Assembly: GCA_023387655.1 (NCBI GenBank)
Contig: JAEWHR010000083.1
Location: forward strand, 1-50,904
DNA: 50,904 bases
From: Bacillota bacterium
GTDB lineage: Bacteria; Bacillota; Clostridia; Lachnospirales; Lachnospiraceae
Direction of reading: 5' to 3'
A program made the translations under genes and the position numbers. Shown piece by piece: positions 17,662 to 26,115 of this stretch. How positions within the stretch are numbered: the first letter of the stretch is position 1; each line of letters begins with the position of its first letter. A model generated the notes under the pieces. The model was not told the DNA's origin and did no database searches. It saw nothing but the letters and a program-made list of their open reading frames with translations.

Positions 17662-18355
17662 ACTCACCTCCAAATTTATAACCTTTTCCATGAATGGTTA
17701 ACACATATTTAGGGTAACGAGGATAATCTTCTATCTTTTGCCTTAAATTCTTAATATGGCTGTCTACTGCTCGGTCAAACCCTTCAAATTCACTTCCAAA
17801 AGCAAGTTCTATCAACTCTTCTCTTGTAAAAACCTTTCCAGGATATTTGATTAAGCTTGATAATATATTAAATTCGGTTGGGGTAAGATTTACGGGATTC
17901 TGATTTTTTAATACTAGATCTTTTCCAAAATCCACAATAAGATCTCCACCATTATAAGAATTCTTGCTAAATAATGGAACTAGTTCTTCGCTTGTTCTTC
18001 GAAGTACGGCTTTCACCCGTGCTATCAACTCTTTTAAGCTAAATGGTTTTGTTATATAATCATCAGCTCCAATTTCAAGTCCTTCCAGTATATCATTTTC
18101 TTCTACCTTTGCGGTAAGCATGATAATCGGAACTCTGGAAGTTTTACGAATTTTTTTGCATATCTCTTCTCCAGATATATCTGGTAGCATTAGGTCTAAT
18201 AAAATCAAAGAAATATTTTCTTTTTCAAAGATTTCCAATGCTTTTTCTCCGTTTTCAGCCTGGAATACTTGATAGTTCTGGCTTTCTAAAAATGAAACAA
18301 CCACCTCTAAAATCTTATGCTCGTCATCCACTACCAGAATATTTTTTTGCTTCAT
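17660..18355 (-). CDS. OmpR/PhoB-family response regulator, 231 aa
   Basis: The receiver domain (1-120) has the acidic pocket D10-D11, phospho-acceptor D54 in LLLDLMLPD, T81 and K103 in ITKPF. The C-terminal winged helix (about 135-230) has the usual LTPTEFNILSSLI and the DNA-recognition helix RAVDSHIKNLRQKIE, ending IHGKGYKF. It is the partner of the kinase encoded 70 bp downstream and acts as a DNA-binding activator or repressor. The gene is preceded by a 140-bp tandem-repeat tract, beyond which lie the DUF2318 and metal-fusion genes; control of that cluster is plausible but unproven. Confidence 0.95.
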   Translation of the reverse strand: MKQKNILVVDDEHKILEVVVSFLESQNYQVFQAENGEKALEIFEKENISLILLDLMLPDISGEEICKKIRKTSRVPIIMLTAKVEENDILEGLEIGADDYITKPFSLKELIARVKAVLRRTSEELVPLFSKNSYNGGDLIVDFGKDLVLKNQNPVNLTPTEFNILSSLIKYPGKVFTREELIELAFGSEFEGFDRAVDSHIKNLRQKIEDYPRYPKYVLTIHGKGYKFGGE

Positions 18356-18420
18356 ATTAGACCTCCCACGTACCTTATAACACCTTTATCTAAGGATTCT
18401 TTTTACTAAAACCTTCTTGA

Positions 18421-18560
18421 TTCAAATTTCTAATAAACTATATCTTAATTCAAATTTCTAAAAATCTATATCTTAATTCAAATTTCTAAAAATCTATACC
18501 TTAATTTTAATTTACTAAAAATTTATATCTTAATTCGAGTTTACTAAGACCTAGATTTTA
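18421..18560. repeat. Tandem repeat tract, about 5 x 28 bp
   Basis: Units begin at 18421, 18449, 18477, 18505 (29 bp) and 18534. The first three are nearly identical (TTCAAATTTCTAAAAATCTA then TATCTTAA) and the last two are degenerate. The tract lies between the response regulator and the DUF2318 gene. There are no spacers, so it is not a CRISPR array. Its unit resembles that of the tract at 19310-19460. Confidence 0.85.
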
Positions 18561-18701
18561 TATCTGGTTTTAGAGATTATACCACGTATTATCCTCGGTC
18601 TTCAATCTTCTCTCTGATTTTTTATTATTACTTTTGAGGCATCACTTTACTGTAACGGTTTTATTCTATAAGCTGAAAAAAATTCATATGATGAAGTCTT
18701 T

Positions 18702-19253
18702 TTAAAATCCACTTTTCCAATTTGCAAAGATTTCTTTTGATTCAACAAGGAATTCCTTAGAGATTACAATCGTTTCCTCTGTAACGGTCTTCTCTTCATC
18801 AAAAATAGGTACAGGGTTACATCCACCTCTAGTAACCTCTACATCACTTGTCTGAAAACGATTACCACAATTTTGGCATATAAGCGCATTATTTTGCTGA
18901 ACATAATATCCCCTTCCGGAGCTATAACATATTTGACAGGTATTAAATGCAGTACGGATTGTACCATCTGGGGCTTTTACTGCAATTACTTCTAACTCTG
19001 TACCATCTACCTCTACTGGATAAAATGTTGCGTCGGATGTGATATCACTTGTGGTAATGATGAGATCACCATTATCATTTAATACGGTTTTACCTTGATT
19101 TTTATTTGATGCAGTTTTTTTCTCGTTATTACTTGCATTGTTGGATTTACTATATATAGAAAATCCAACAAGAAGTAATAAAGCGATAACGAGTACTATG
19201 GTAGTACTGTTTATTTTTTTATTTGATTTTTTGGATTTTTTGGATTTTGACAT
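18702..19253 (-). CDS. Membrane-anchored DUF2318 domain protein, 183 aa
   Basis: A lysine-rich N-terminus and one membrane segment (about 17-36) anchor an outward-facing domain. That domain matches DUF2318: TCQICYSSGRGYY (C106, C109), CQNCGNRF (C126, C129) and GGCNPVPI (C145). The five cysteines with this spacing are the family signature and suggest metal or redox-cofactor binding. Family members often accompany iron/copper transport modules such as FTR1-type permeases; none is present here. The upstream neighbour is the HMA/cupredoxin fusion, separated by a tandem-repeat tract. ATG 19253 is preceded by GGGAG. Function beyond metal handling at the cell surface is inference. Confidence 0.82.
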   Translation of the reverse strand: MSKSKKSKKSNKKINSTTIVLVIALLLLVGFSIYSKSNNASNNEKKTASNKNQGKTVLNDNGDLIITTSDITSDATFYPVEVDGTELEVIAVKAPDGTIRTAFNTCQICYSSGRGYYVQQNNALICQNCGNRFQTSDVEVTRGGCNPVPIFDEEKTVTEETIVISKEFLVESKEIFANWKSGF

Positions 19254-19309
19254 AGTTATTTTCTCCCTTTTTTACATCATATTTTGTTCATTTCTTGTTT
19301 TAATCTCTT

Positions 19310-19460
19310 AATCAATCTCGTAATTTAATTTGAAATTTTAATATCGTAATCAATTATTTAACTTCCTAATCAATATCGTGATTTAATTTCTTAATCAATC
19401 TCACAATTCAATTTCTTAATCAATCTCACAATTCAATTTTTTAATTAATCTCGTAATTTT
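19310..19460. repeat. Tandem repeat tract, about 5-6 x 25 bp
   Basis: Copies of AATCAATCTCACAATTCAAT plus TTCTT (25 bp) are clearest at 19368-19445, with degenerate copies on both sides. The AT-rich unit shares the TTCAA-TTTCT-A-ATCT skeleton with the 28-bp unit at 18421-18560. The tract fills most of the gap between the fusion gene and the DUF2318 gene. Confidence 0.75.
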
Positions 19461-19541
19461 ATCTATAATTCATTGATAACTCCATCTTCTCAGTTTTAGT
19501 TATGGTTGATTTGATTCAATATACTAACTTAAAAATCTATT

Positions 19542-21416
19542 CTAATGACAGCTTGCACCCCCTCCGCTTCCATTTAATCCTACCTGGTTATAATCCCATT
19601 TGTAGGTCTCATAGTTGCTCACTTTTTCTTTTATGGCTTCTATATCAATATCATTGATATCATCTACAACTTTAACATATCCAAAGTATTGATAATCAAT
19701 TGTGGAGAAATCAAAATCAAGAAATGGTAATACATATAAGTGATTTTCTCCTTCTTTGAGCGTGATTAATGATTCATATTGTGGAAATAACAGTGTTTCG
19801 TTTCCTTCTTTTAATGTTTCAGCATTAATGATCCATTCGGTTTCAATGGCAGATTCCATAATAATTAATGCAGGGCTAAATCCAGATTCTGATAAAGATA
19901 TTTCTACCTTTTGTGTATTGCCCTCAACTGTTGCAATTACAACATTATCAACTGGTATTTGATATTCTGCTGGTTCCTCTTCCAGTTTATTTTCTCCATA
20001 TAGCTCAGATACATCATAGGAACCGGTATCTTCCTCTTGCATTTGTGTGTCAGGAAGTGGAGCTGTTTCACCTTCTTCAAAAACAGTTATTGTGCTTCGA
20101 ATCATTCCCATCCAACAGCTATAACTATATGTTCCTGCTTTATCAGGGGTAAACTCTATAATATTTTCACCATATTCAAATCTCTTCTCAATACCATACT
20201 CAGGAATATAGATTCGATTATTGCAACCATTAATACTTCCACTCTCAGCTGTAATTGTCCATTTTACAGGTATTCCAGCCTGAACGGCTATTGGTTCATA
20301 TCGACCAGAGTTTAAGTTGGTATTTACGATTTGAACACCATCTTGTATCTTAGCTACGTTACTACTAGTAGATTGACTAAATGGTGATGCAGCAAATGCA
20401 AATCCTGATAAACTAAGTCCATTGCTAAACATGGAAACACCAAGAACCACAACTAAGATTGCTCCGGCGGACATCACTTTCTTCGTAAATTTTTGGCTAA
20501 GTATTGAGCTTAACGCACCTAAGCCAAACATTAGAGGCACGGTACCAAGACTAAATAGTAACATGGAAAGTGCACCTTTCAATGGGTCACCTGTGGATAG
20601 GGCGTAAAGCTGCATTGCTTGTAAGGGGCCACATGGCATAAGACCATTAAGTAAACCTACATACAATGGACTATTACTGTTTTTTTCTTTTCTTATTTTT
20701 TTAGCAAATATTTTTGGCATACGAGGATTAAGTTTTCTTAACCACGGAAAAATATTTAACATATTTAGCCCCATGATTACCATGAAAACTCCAGCTATTA
20801 ATTGAATAACTCCTCTGAAACTTCCAGAGAAACTAATCACTGAGCCAAGTGCACCGACAATACCACCAATTACTGTGTAGGAGAGTACTCTCCCTAAATT
20901 ATATTGTAAGCTCGGTCTTAGTGATGTAAATTTTCCATCTTGTCCCTTTTGTTTGGCAGCTTGCGGAATACATTGTGAGAGATTAATTCCACCACACATT
21001 GCAACACAGTGTACAGAGGTGAGTAATCCTATGATAAATAGCATTCCATACCCCATTCCTTCTTCTGCCTGAGGGAAAAAATTAAAAAGATTGAAAAGAC
21101 CTAACCTATTCATAAAGAGATAAAGACCTAGTATAACGATGATAGATCCTAGAATCTTATTTATATTACTTGTGTTGTTTTTGTGTGTATCGGACTCATC
21201 TATTATTTCATAGTCCAAGTCTTCAATTACTCGTACAATATCGTCGATTGTTATGATATTACTGTCATAGGATATTTGTGCTGTTCCATTGCTGTAACTG
21301 ACCATTGCTTTTTCTATCCCAGTAGTTTGGTTTAATGTTCTTTCAATTCTATTTTCACAGCTTACACAAGACATACCCCCTATCTTAAGAACTGATTCCT
21401 TAATACTTGATTCCAC
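19542..21416 (-). CDS. HMA - UreH/DsbD-like membrane - cupredoxin fusion protein, 624 aa
   Basis: Domains in order: a heavy-metal-associated domain (about 8-75) with GGMSCVSCE (C17, C20); a membrane segment near 88-105; a six-helix UreH/DsbD_2 module (about 120-340) with its signature SVHCVAMCGG; a cupredoxin-like domain (about 365-450) with INGCNNRIYI and YSYSCWMGMI carrying Cys and Met ligands; and a second beta domain (about 490-590) that lacks those ligands. The chain ends GGGASCH, a free Cys-His tail. Such proteins move copper or reducing equivalents across the membrane; copper is the best guess from HMA plus cupredoxin. The start is GTG 21416 with GGGAG at 8 nt. A 39-residue peptide with a matching tail is encoded just upstream. 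Confidence 0.88.
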   Translation of the reverse strand: MESSIKESVLKIGGMSCVSCENRIERTLNQTTGIEKAMVSYSNGTAQISYDSNIITIDDIVRVIEDLDYEIIDESDTHKNNTSNINKILGSIIVILGLYLFMNRLGLFNLFNFFPQAEEGMGYGMLFIIGLLTSVHCVAMCGGINLSQCIPQAAKQKGQDGKFTSLRPSLQYNLGRVLSYTVIGGIVGALGSVISFSGSFRGVIQLIAGVFMVIMGLNMLNIFPWLRKLNPRMPKIFAKKIRKEKNSNSPLYVGLLNGLMPCGPLQAMQLYALSTGDPLKGALSMLLFSLGTVPLMFGLGALSSILSQKFTKKVMSAGAILVVVLGVSMFSNGLSLSGFAFAASPFSQSTSSNVAKIQDGVQIVNTNLNSGRYEPIAVQAGIPVKWTITAESGSINGCNNRIYIPEYGIEKRFEYGENIIEFTPDKAGTYSYSCWMGMIRSTITVFEEGETAPLPDTQMQEEDTGSYDVSELYGENKLEEEPAEYQIPVDNVVIATVEGNTQKVEISLSESGFSPALIIMESAIETEWIINAETLKEGNETLLFPQYESLITLKEGENHLYVLPFLDFDFSTIDYQYFGYVKVVDDINDIDIEAIKEKVSNYETYKWDYNQVGLNGSGGGASCH

Positions 21417-21475
21417 TAAATATTCTCCCTTCCTGTCATTTTTCTAAAACTTTATCAACATACTGTACTTACAGA

Positions 21476-21595
21476 TTAATGGCATGGAGCACTAGTAAAA
21501 AACCATAGAAGGAAAATCGCTAGGGATAATACTAATCCTGCAGTTTTTAAAGTTTCTTTGTTTTTTCTAATTTTATCATTGATACTTGTTTTCAT
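21476..21595 (-). CDS. 39-aa single-pass membrane peptide ending Pro-Cys-His
   Basis: The ORF reads MKTSINDKIRKNKETLKTAG, then a hydrophobic segment LVLSLAIFLLWFFTSAPCH. A basic N-terminus and one membrane helix would place the C-terminal Cys-His outside. It ends 59 bp before the HMA fusion gene, whose product also ends in Cys-His. AGGA sequences precede ATG 21595, though spacing is not ideal. The shared tail and position suggest a small subunit or metal relay for the fusion protein. I know of no named family; the coding status rests on codon structure and context. Confidence 0.6.
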   Translation of the reverse strand: MKTSINDKIRKNKETLKTAGLVLSLAIFLLWFFTSAPCH

Positions 21596-21896
21596 ATCCT
21601 AGAGTTCCTTTCTAATCAAATGTTCAAACTGTGTTCTAACCTGCATCACTGATTCTTGAACCTATATAATTTTTGACCTCCTTATACAATTATTACTTAT
21701 CTTTTATCATATCGAATAGATTTGTAGATTTTATGGAGATAAGAAAATTTTTAAGAAACCATATCCATGTTAAGACTGTTTTTAATTTGTAATTGCATAG
21801 TTAATTAAATGCATAAAAAAAGAGCTATGCACTCAACTTGCATAGCCCTTATATAGGTTTATTCTTTTTATTAATCATAGAAATTAAAATTCAATT
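21596..21896. other. Intergenic region between metal cluster and ars operon
   Basis: It holds the ars operon terminator (21822-21848) and should hold the promoter for the 39-aa peptide and fusion gene near 21650-21720; no strong -35/-10 pair stands out. No further ORF is seen. Confidence 0.5.
21816..21848 (-). terminator. Intrinsic terminator of the ars operon
   Basis: On the minus strand GGGCTATGCA (21839-21848) pairs with TGCATAGCTC (21822-21831) with one G-U, followed by TTTTTTT. It lies about 50 bp past the arsC stop. Confidence 0.9.
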
Positions 21897-22310
21897 CTAC
21901 AATGCAATGTTTCCCTCAAGAATCCTATTTTTTAGATCAATAATCTTCTCTTCGATCATTTTTGCAGTTTTGATAAATTCTTCATCAGATTTACCGGAAG
22001 GATCGGCAAGCCCCCAGTCTTCTCTATGGATGCAAGGTAAGTTTGGACAATTCACATTACAACCCATCGTTACTACGACATCTACTTCAGGAATATCAGC
22101 TAATAATTTGCTTTTTTGAGTTTCATTCATATCAATGCCATGTAAAGTTTTTATAATACGTACTGCATCTTGATTTATTTGAGGTCTGAGCTCGGTACCG
22201 GCTGAATAACTATCAAATACGTCAGAGGCTAATAGTTTACCCAACGCTTCAGCCATTTGAGATCTACATGAATTATGAACACATATGAATGCAACTTTTA
22301 ATTTTTTCAT
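21897..22310 (-). CDS. arsC: Arsenate reductase, thioredoxin-coupled LMW-PTP type
   Basis: A 137-residue cytosolic enzyme that reduces arsenate to arsenite so that the Acr3 pump can export it. It has the low-molecular-weight phosphatase P-loop with C10 and R16 (FICVHNSCRSQ), the redox cysteines in TMGCNVNCPNLPC (C84, C88, C93), and the DWGLADPSG loop with the conserved Asp. This is the Staphylococcus pI258 class that uses thioredoxin. It is the last gene of the ars operon, followed by a terminator. Confidence 0.95.
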   Translation of the reverse strand: MKKLKVAFICVHNSCRSQMAEALGKLLASDVFDSYSAGTELRPQINQDAVRIIKTLHGIDMNETQKSKLLADIPEVDVVVTMGCNVNCPNLPCIHREDWGLADPSGKSDEEFIKTAKMIEEKIIDLKNRILEGNIAL

Positions 22311-22350
22311 CTATATAATCTCTCCTTTGTGTAAGCAATCTCATACTATA

Positions 22351-22725
22351 TTAGCAACAACAACCGCCTCCACAGCAACCATCGTCATTACTTTTGTTTG
22401 AATCTTCAAGAATAGGTTGTTCATTTACTTCTAACCACGCGAAAAATTCATCATTTGTTGGATATTTTCCAGACTTCACAACCTTATCATCTACTACTGT
22501 TATTGGTAGTATTTTATTACCATCTTTTCTTATTGCCTCATTAATCACTTTATTTTTTACGAATTCCATTGGTGAACTTGTTAAATTATATCTCTGTACT
22601 TCATATCCTAATTTTCTTAGGTTATTGATTACGGTAGAAACTCTTAGTAATTCTGGGTCAACACCAACTCCACAAATTCCAGTTTCACAGCACATTGCTG
22701 GTTCATAAATAAACATTTTCTTCAT
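22351..22725 (-). CDS. arsD: Arsenite metallochaperone / regulator ArsD, 124 aa
   Basis: ArsD delivers arsenite to the ArsA ATPase. The essential thiols are C12, C13 and C18 in EPAMCCETGICG, at exactly the positions of the classic plasmid ArsD when translation starts at ATG 22725. That start has GGAGG at 8 nt and is preferred over ATG 22740. The C-terminus ends GCCGGGCCC, a cysteine cluster like the vicinal pairs seen in other ArsD proteins. The gene sits between acr3 and arsC rather than next to arsA as in classical arsRDABC operons. Confidence 0.93.
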   Translation of the reverse strand: MKKMFIYEPAMCCETGICGVGVDPELLRVSTVINNLRKLGYEVQRYNLTSSPMEFVKNKVINEAIRKDGNKILPITVVDDKVVKSGKYPTNDEFFAWLEVNEQPILEDSNKSNDDGCCGGGCCC

Positions 22726-22741
22726 TATATTATCCTCCATT

Positions 22742-23800
22742 CTATTCCTTTAATTCTTTTACAAACCATTTCGTTGTATTATTAGCTATTTTTACAAGAA
22801 GAAGCATAACAGGAACTTCAACTAAAACACCTACGATTGTAGCTAACGCTACCGGTGAAGTTGCTCCAAAGATAGCAATCGCAACGGCTACTGACAGTTC
22901 AAAAAAGTTAGATGCACCAATCATCCCTGCTGGTGCAGCTATGGAATGAGGTAACTTTAATACCTTTGAAGCAAAGTAAGCGATAAAAAAGATGAGAAAC
23001 GTCTGTAGTATTAATGGTACTGCAATTAATATGATGTGGAGTGGATTACTTAGAATCACATCTCCTTGAAAGGAGAAAATAATTATTAAAGTAAGTAACA
23101 ATCCAACTATTGTGGTATGATTAAACTTCTGTAGAAATGTATTCTTAAAGTAATTTTCACCCTTCTTTTTCACAACATAAGCTCTAGTTAATATTCCACA
23201 TACCAGCGGAATTACAACAAATAATACGATAGATAAGATTAAGGTGTCCCATGGAACGGATACGTTAGAAACACCCAATAAAAATTTCACGATAGGTATA
23301 AAAGCTATTAAAATAATTAAGTCGTTAGTTGCTACTTGGACAACGGTATAAGCAGCATTCCCTTTGGTCAAATGGCTCCATACAAAAACCATGGCTGTAC
23401 ATGGCGCAGCACCTAATAAAACGGCACCTGCTAAATAGTCTTTTGCTAAGTCTACCGGAATGAAAGGATGAAATACCACATAGAAGAAGAAATATGCGAT
23501 ACCAAACATAGTAAATGGTTTAATCATCCAGTTTGTAATCCAAGTGACAAATAGTCCTTTTGGATTCTTTCCTACAAATTTAATACTCTTAAAATCAACT
23601 TTCATCATCATAGGATAAATCATAAGCCATATTAAGATAGCAATGGGAACAGAAACATTAGCATATTCAAATTTCCCTAAAAATTCAGGAATATCAGGTA
23701 AGAATCTCCCAATCAAAATACCAAATACCATACATAAGACAACCCATAGCGTCAAATATTTTTCAAAAAAACCTATCCCTTGGGTCTTTTTATCTTCCAT
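22742..23800 (-). CDS. acr3: Acr3-family arsenite efflux permease, 352 aa
   Basis: A ten-helix membrane permease that exports arsenite. Family marks are the GAAPCTAMVFVWSHL segment with its conserved Cys in helix 4 and the AAPAGMIGASNFFELSVAVAI motif near helix 9. The first helix begins after EKYLTLWVVLCM. ATG 23800, with GGAG at 9 nt and the usual short hydrophilic N-terminus, is chosen over the longer frame to 23845. With ArsA encoded directly upstream it may run as an ATP-driven pump; Acr3 can also act alone as a secondary carrier. Confidence 0.95.
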   Translation of the reverse strand: MEDKKTQGIGFFEKYLTLWVVLCMVFGILIGRFLPDIPEFLGKFEYANVSVPIAILIWLMIYPMMMKVDFKSIKFVGKNPKGLFVTWITNWMIKPFTMFGIAYFFFYVVFHPFIPVDLAKDYLAGAVLLGAAPCTAMVFVWSHLTKGNAAYTVVQVATNDLIILIAFIPIVKFLLGVSNVSVPWDTLILSIVLFVVIPLVCGILTRAYVVKKKGENYFKNTFLQKFNHTTIVGLLLTLIIIFSFQGDVILSNPLHIILIAVPLILQTFLIFFIAYFASKVLKLPHSIAAPAGMIGASNFFELSVAVAIAIFGATSPVALATIVGVLVEVPVMLLLVKIANNTTKWFVKELKE

Positions 23801-23859
23801 AAATAAAATCTCCCTCCATAATATAACGAATAGGACGTTGTACATCTTTTCCTATATTT

Positions 23860-25644
23860 TTATAGTTCTTTTAATTTCTCGCCTTTTAATTCATCACTCG
23901 TCCATGATATTACTGCAGTATTTCCTCTCGCATGCTCGTTTACTTTACGAATCCATTCTAACTCAAGGTCTGCTTTCGCTTTTAAGATCGGATTAGTTGT
24001 TTGAGTAGCATACAAGGAGGAATTAATAATCCACCATTTGCTATGGATTTCTGCACGATTAAGGTCTTCTTCAAGTCTTAGTGCTTCATAAACAGGAGTA
24101 GTTTCTGCTAAAGTCACAATCATAACAGCAGTTTCATTTTCGTTACGAAGTCTTGGGAGTAATTTCTTTACAGAGTCTGGAGTATCACCCATCGTTCTTT
24201 GTACTTCTTTATGATAACTCTTTGTGGAATCTAATAATAAAAGCGTATGTCCCGTAGGTGCTGTGTCGATAACCACAATCTCATTATCAGCACGTTCTAC
24301 TATATTTGCAAATTCTCGAAACACAGCGATTTCTTGTGTACATGGAGAACGTAAATCTTCTTCGATATAGGCAATATCATCTTCTGAAATGTTATTCGCT
24401 CTGGCTTTTGAAAGAACAGTGTCTTGATATCTCTTTAATACTTCCTGTTCGTCTATATGACTCATGGTAATATTTTCTTGTTCTTTAATAACGTACTGCA
24501 AATGTGCAGCTGGATCCGTGGTGGATAGATGAACCTTACATCCTTTTTCGGCTAATCCTAGAGCTATTGCGGCTGCAATTGTAGTTTTTCCAACTCCTCC
24601 TTTTCCCATTGTGAAAATAACCTTTTTACCGGAGGTATACAGATCTTCTATTACATCAGAAAGTCTCGCTAAATCATTGGTAAAGATATTGTTTTGTTCA
24701 TTACCATTACGATTACTAGTTGTTTGATGATCAACTTTTAATGAAGACAAGTCATTTTCACTTAAGAAGGAACGAATATTATCAATTCCCATCACATTGT
24801 ATGCTTTTAATGGTATAGAGTATGTTCGGATGCTTTGTAATTCTTTTGGTAACTTTGATAAAGCGTTTTCTTGTTTCTCAAATAGGCTTTTCGAAACGTT
24901 GTCATCAAAGGAACCTAAAACTCCGTTAATTAGTAATAATTGATTGCTTATTCCTAATTCTTTTAATTCCATCGATGCTCTTGTTGCCTCTTTTAAAGGT
25001 GCTTCATCTGGTCGAGTAACTAAAATTAAAGTAGTTAATGTAATGTCACTTAGCGTTTCAACTGCTAATTTATAGATATCTTTTCGTTCTTCAAGACCAG
25101 ATAATTGACCAAGACAAGAAGTTCCATGTGTGCTTTCACTAATAAAACCAGACCATGCAGAAGGTAATTGTAACATTCGAAGTGTGTGTCCTGTAGGTGC
25201 AGTATCGAATATGATATGATCATATTTTTCTTGTGCTTTTTTATCCGTAATAAAATTCGTAAATTCATTAAATGCAGCGATTTCAACTGTACAAGAACCT
25301 GACAATTGTTCTTCCATATTGGTAATCACTTCCTCAGGTAATAAGCCTCTATATGGAGCTACCACACTTTCACGGTATTCAGCAGCAGCTTTGATTGGAT
25401 CCAAATTTGCAACAACTAATCCAGGAACAGCTGGAATATGAATGCCTTTGGAGTCTAATTGTGTTTCAAACACATCTTGTAAATTAGATGCTGGATCTGT
25501 ACTGATTAACAGAACATTCTTCCCTTGATCTGCAAGAGCTACTGCTGTTGAACAAGCAGCTGAAGTTTTTCCAACTCCACCTTTACCTGTATAAAATAAA
25601 TATTTAGTTAACGGAATACTTTTAGGATTAAAAATTTCTCTCAT
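23860..25644 (-). CDS. arsA: Arsenite-stimulated ATPase ArsA (two-domain), 594 aa
   Basis: This pump ATPase has two homologous halves. A1 has the P-loop GKGGVGKT at residues 20-27 and A2 repeats GKGGVGKT near 350. Both halves show the switch DTAPTGHTL. The metalloid-site cysteines are recognisable: SGSCTVEI and GTSCLGQL in A1 and RSPCTQEI in A2, corresponding to C113, C172 and C422 of the plasmid enzyme. The protein is soluble and docks on the membrane permease. It is the second gene of the operon, with GAGG 8 nt before ATG 25644. Confidence 0.96.
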   Translation of the reverse strand: MREIFNPKSIPLTKYLFYTGKGGVGKTSAACSTAVALADQGKNVLLISTDPASNLQDVFETQLDSKGIHIPAVPGLVVANLDPIKAAAEYRESVVAPYRGLLPEEVITNMEEQLSGSCTVEIAAFNEFTNFITDKKAQEKYDHIIFDTAPTGHTLRMLQLPSAWSGFISESTHGTSCLGQLSGLEERKDIYKLAVETLSDITLTTLILVTRPDEAPLKEATRASMELKELGISNQLLLINGVLGSFDDNVSKSLFEKQENALSKLPKELQSIRTYSIPLKAYNVMGIDNIRSFLSENDLSSLKVDHQTTSNRNGNEQNNIFTNDLARLSDVIEDLYTSGKKVIFTMGKGGVGKTTIAAAIALGLAEKGCKVHLSTTDPAAHLQYVIKEQENITMSHIDEQEVLKRYQDTVLSKARANNISEDDIAYIEEDLRSPCTQEIAVFREFANIVERADNEIVVIDTAPTGHTLLLLDSTKSYHKEVQRTMGDTPDSVKKLLPRLRNENETAVMIVTLAETTPVYEALRLEEDLNRAEIHSKWWIINSSLYATQTTNPILKAKADLELEWIRKVNEHARGNTAVISWTSDELKGEKLKEL

Positions 25645-25721
25645 ATAAGTTACCTCATTTCTATTTCATAACTATTTATATCGTTTATTCAAAGGTGTGT
25701 AATGATAAATATTACTTAAGA

Positions 25722-26051
25722 CTAGTTGTTACATTCACAAGTTTCATGATTGCATTTTTCACAGATACATCCTTTTTTCGGAGTTATAATACCCATGAGA
25801 AAGTACATCATTTCATTTGCTCTTTGCAAATCAATTTTATATCTCATCCATGTACCTTCTTTACGCCCAATAACTAAGCCACAATCTACTAAAGATTTCA
25901 TATGGTGGGATAATGTTGGTTGTGAAAAATCAAAGTACTTTTGAATATCACATGCGCATAATTCACCACAAGATAAGATATCAAGTATTTTAAGCCGATT
26001 TGGATCAGCTATCGCTTTCATTAATTTACTATTCTCTTCGTAATTGTTCAA
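25722..26051 (-). CDS. arsR: Arsenic-responsive repressor ArsR, 109 aa
   Basis: A winged-helix repressor of the ars operon and first gene of the transcript. ELCACDI (C32, C34) is the arsenite-binding helix of the plasmid-type ArsR, and SQPTLSHHMKSL is the recognition helix. The C-terminus carries an extra cluster, GCICEKCNHETCECNN, with five cysteines, which could add a second metal site. The start is TTG 26051 with GGAGG at 7 nt. Two operator-like palindromes lie upstream, one within the promoter spacer. Confidence 0.94.
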   Translation of the reverse strand: MNNYEENSKLMKAIADPNRLKILDILSCGELCACDIQKYFDFSQPTLSHHMKSLVDCGLVIGRKEGTWMRYKIDLQRANEMMYFLMGIITPKKGCICEKCNHETCECNN

Positions 26052-26066
26052 AGCCCTACCTCCTAT

Positions 26067-26115
26067 ATAGATAACTGTCTATGTATAATATATAGATGTG
26101 TATCTATAATGTCAA
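26067..26115 (-). promoter_or_regulatory. ars promoter with two ArsR operator-like palindromes
   Basis: On the minus strand TTGACA (26110-26115) and TATATT (26087-26092) are 17 bp apart. Between them lies the palindrome TATAGAT-GTGT-ATCTATA (26091-26108), so bound ArsR would block RNA polymerase. A second, imperfect one (26067-26082, ATAGA...TCTAT) lies in the early transcript. Confidence 0.78.

Noticed and set aside
18421..18560. CRISPR array
   Set aside because: The repeats follow each other directly without spacers, the unit is AT-rich and no cas gene lies in the window.
22742..23845. Longer N-terminus of Acr3 starting at 23845
   Set aside because: The extra residues are hydrophobic without homology and lack a ribosome site; ATG 23800 has one.
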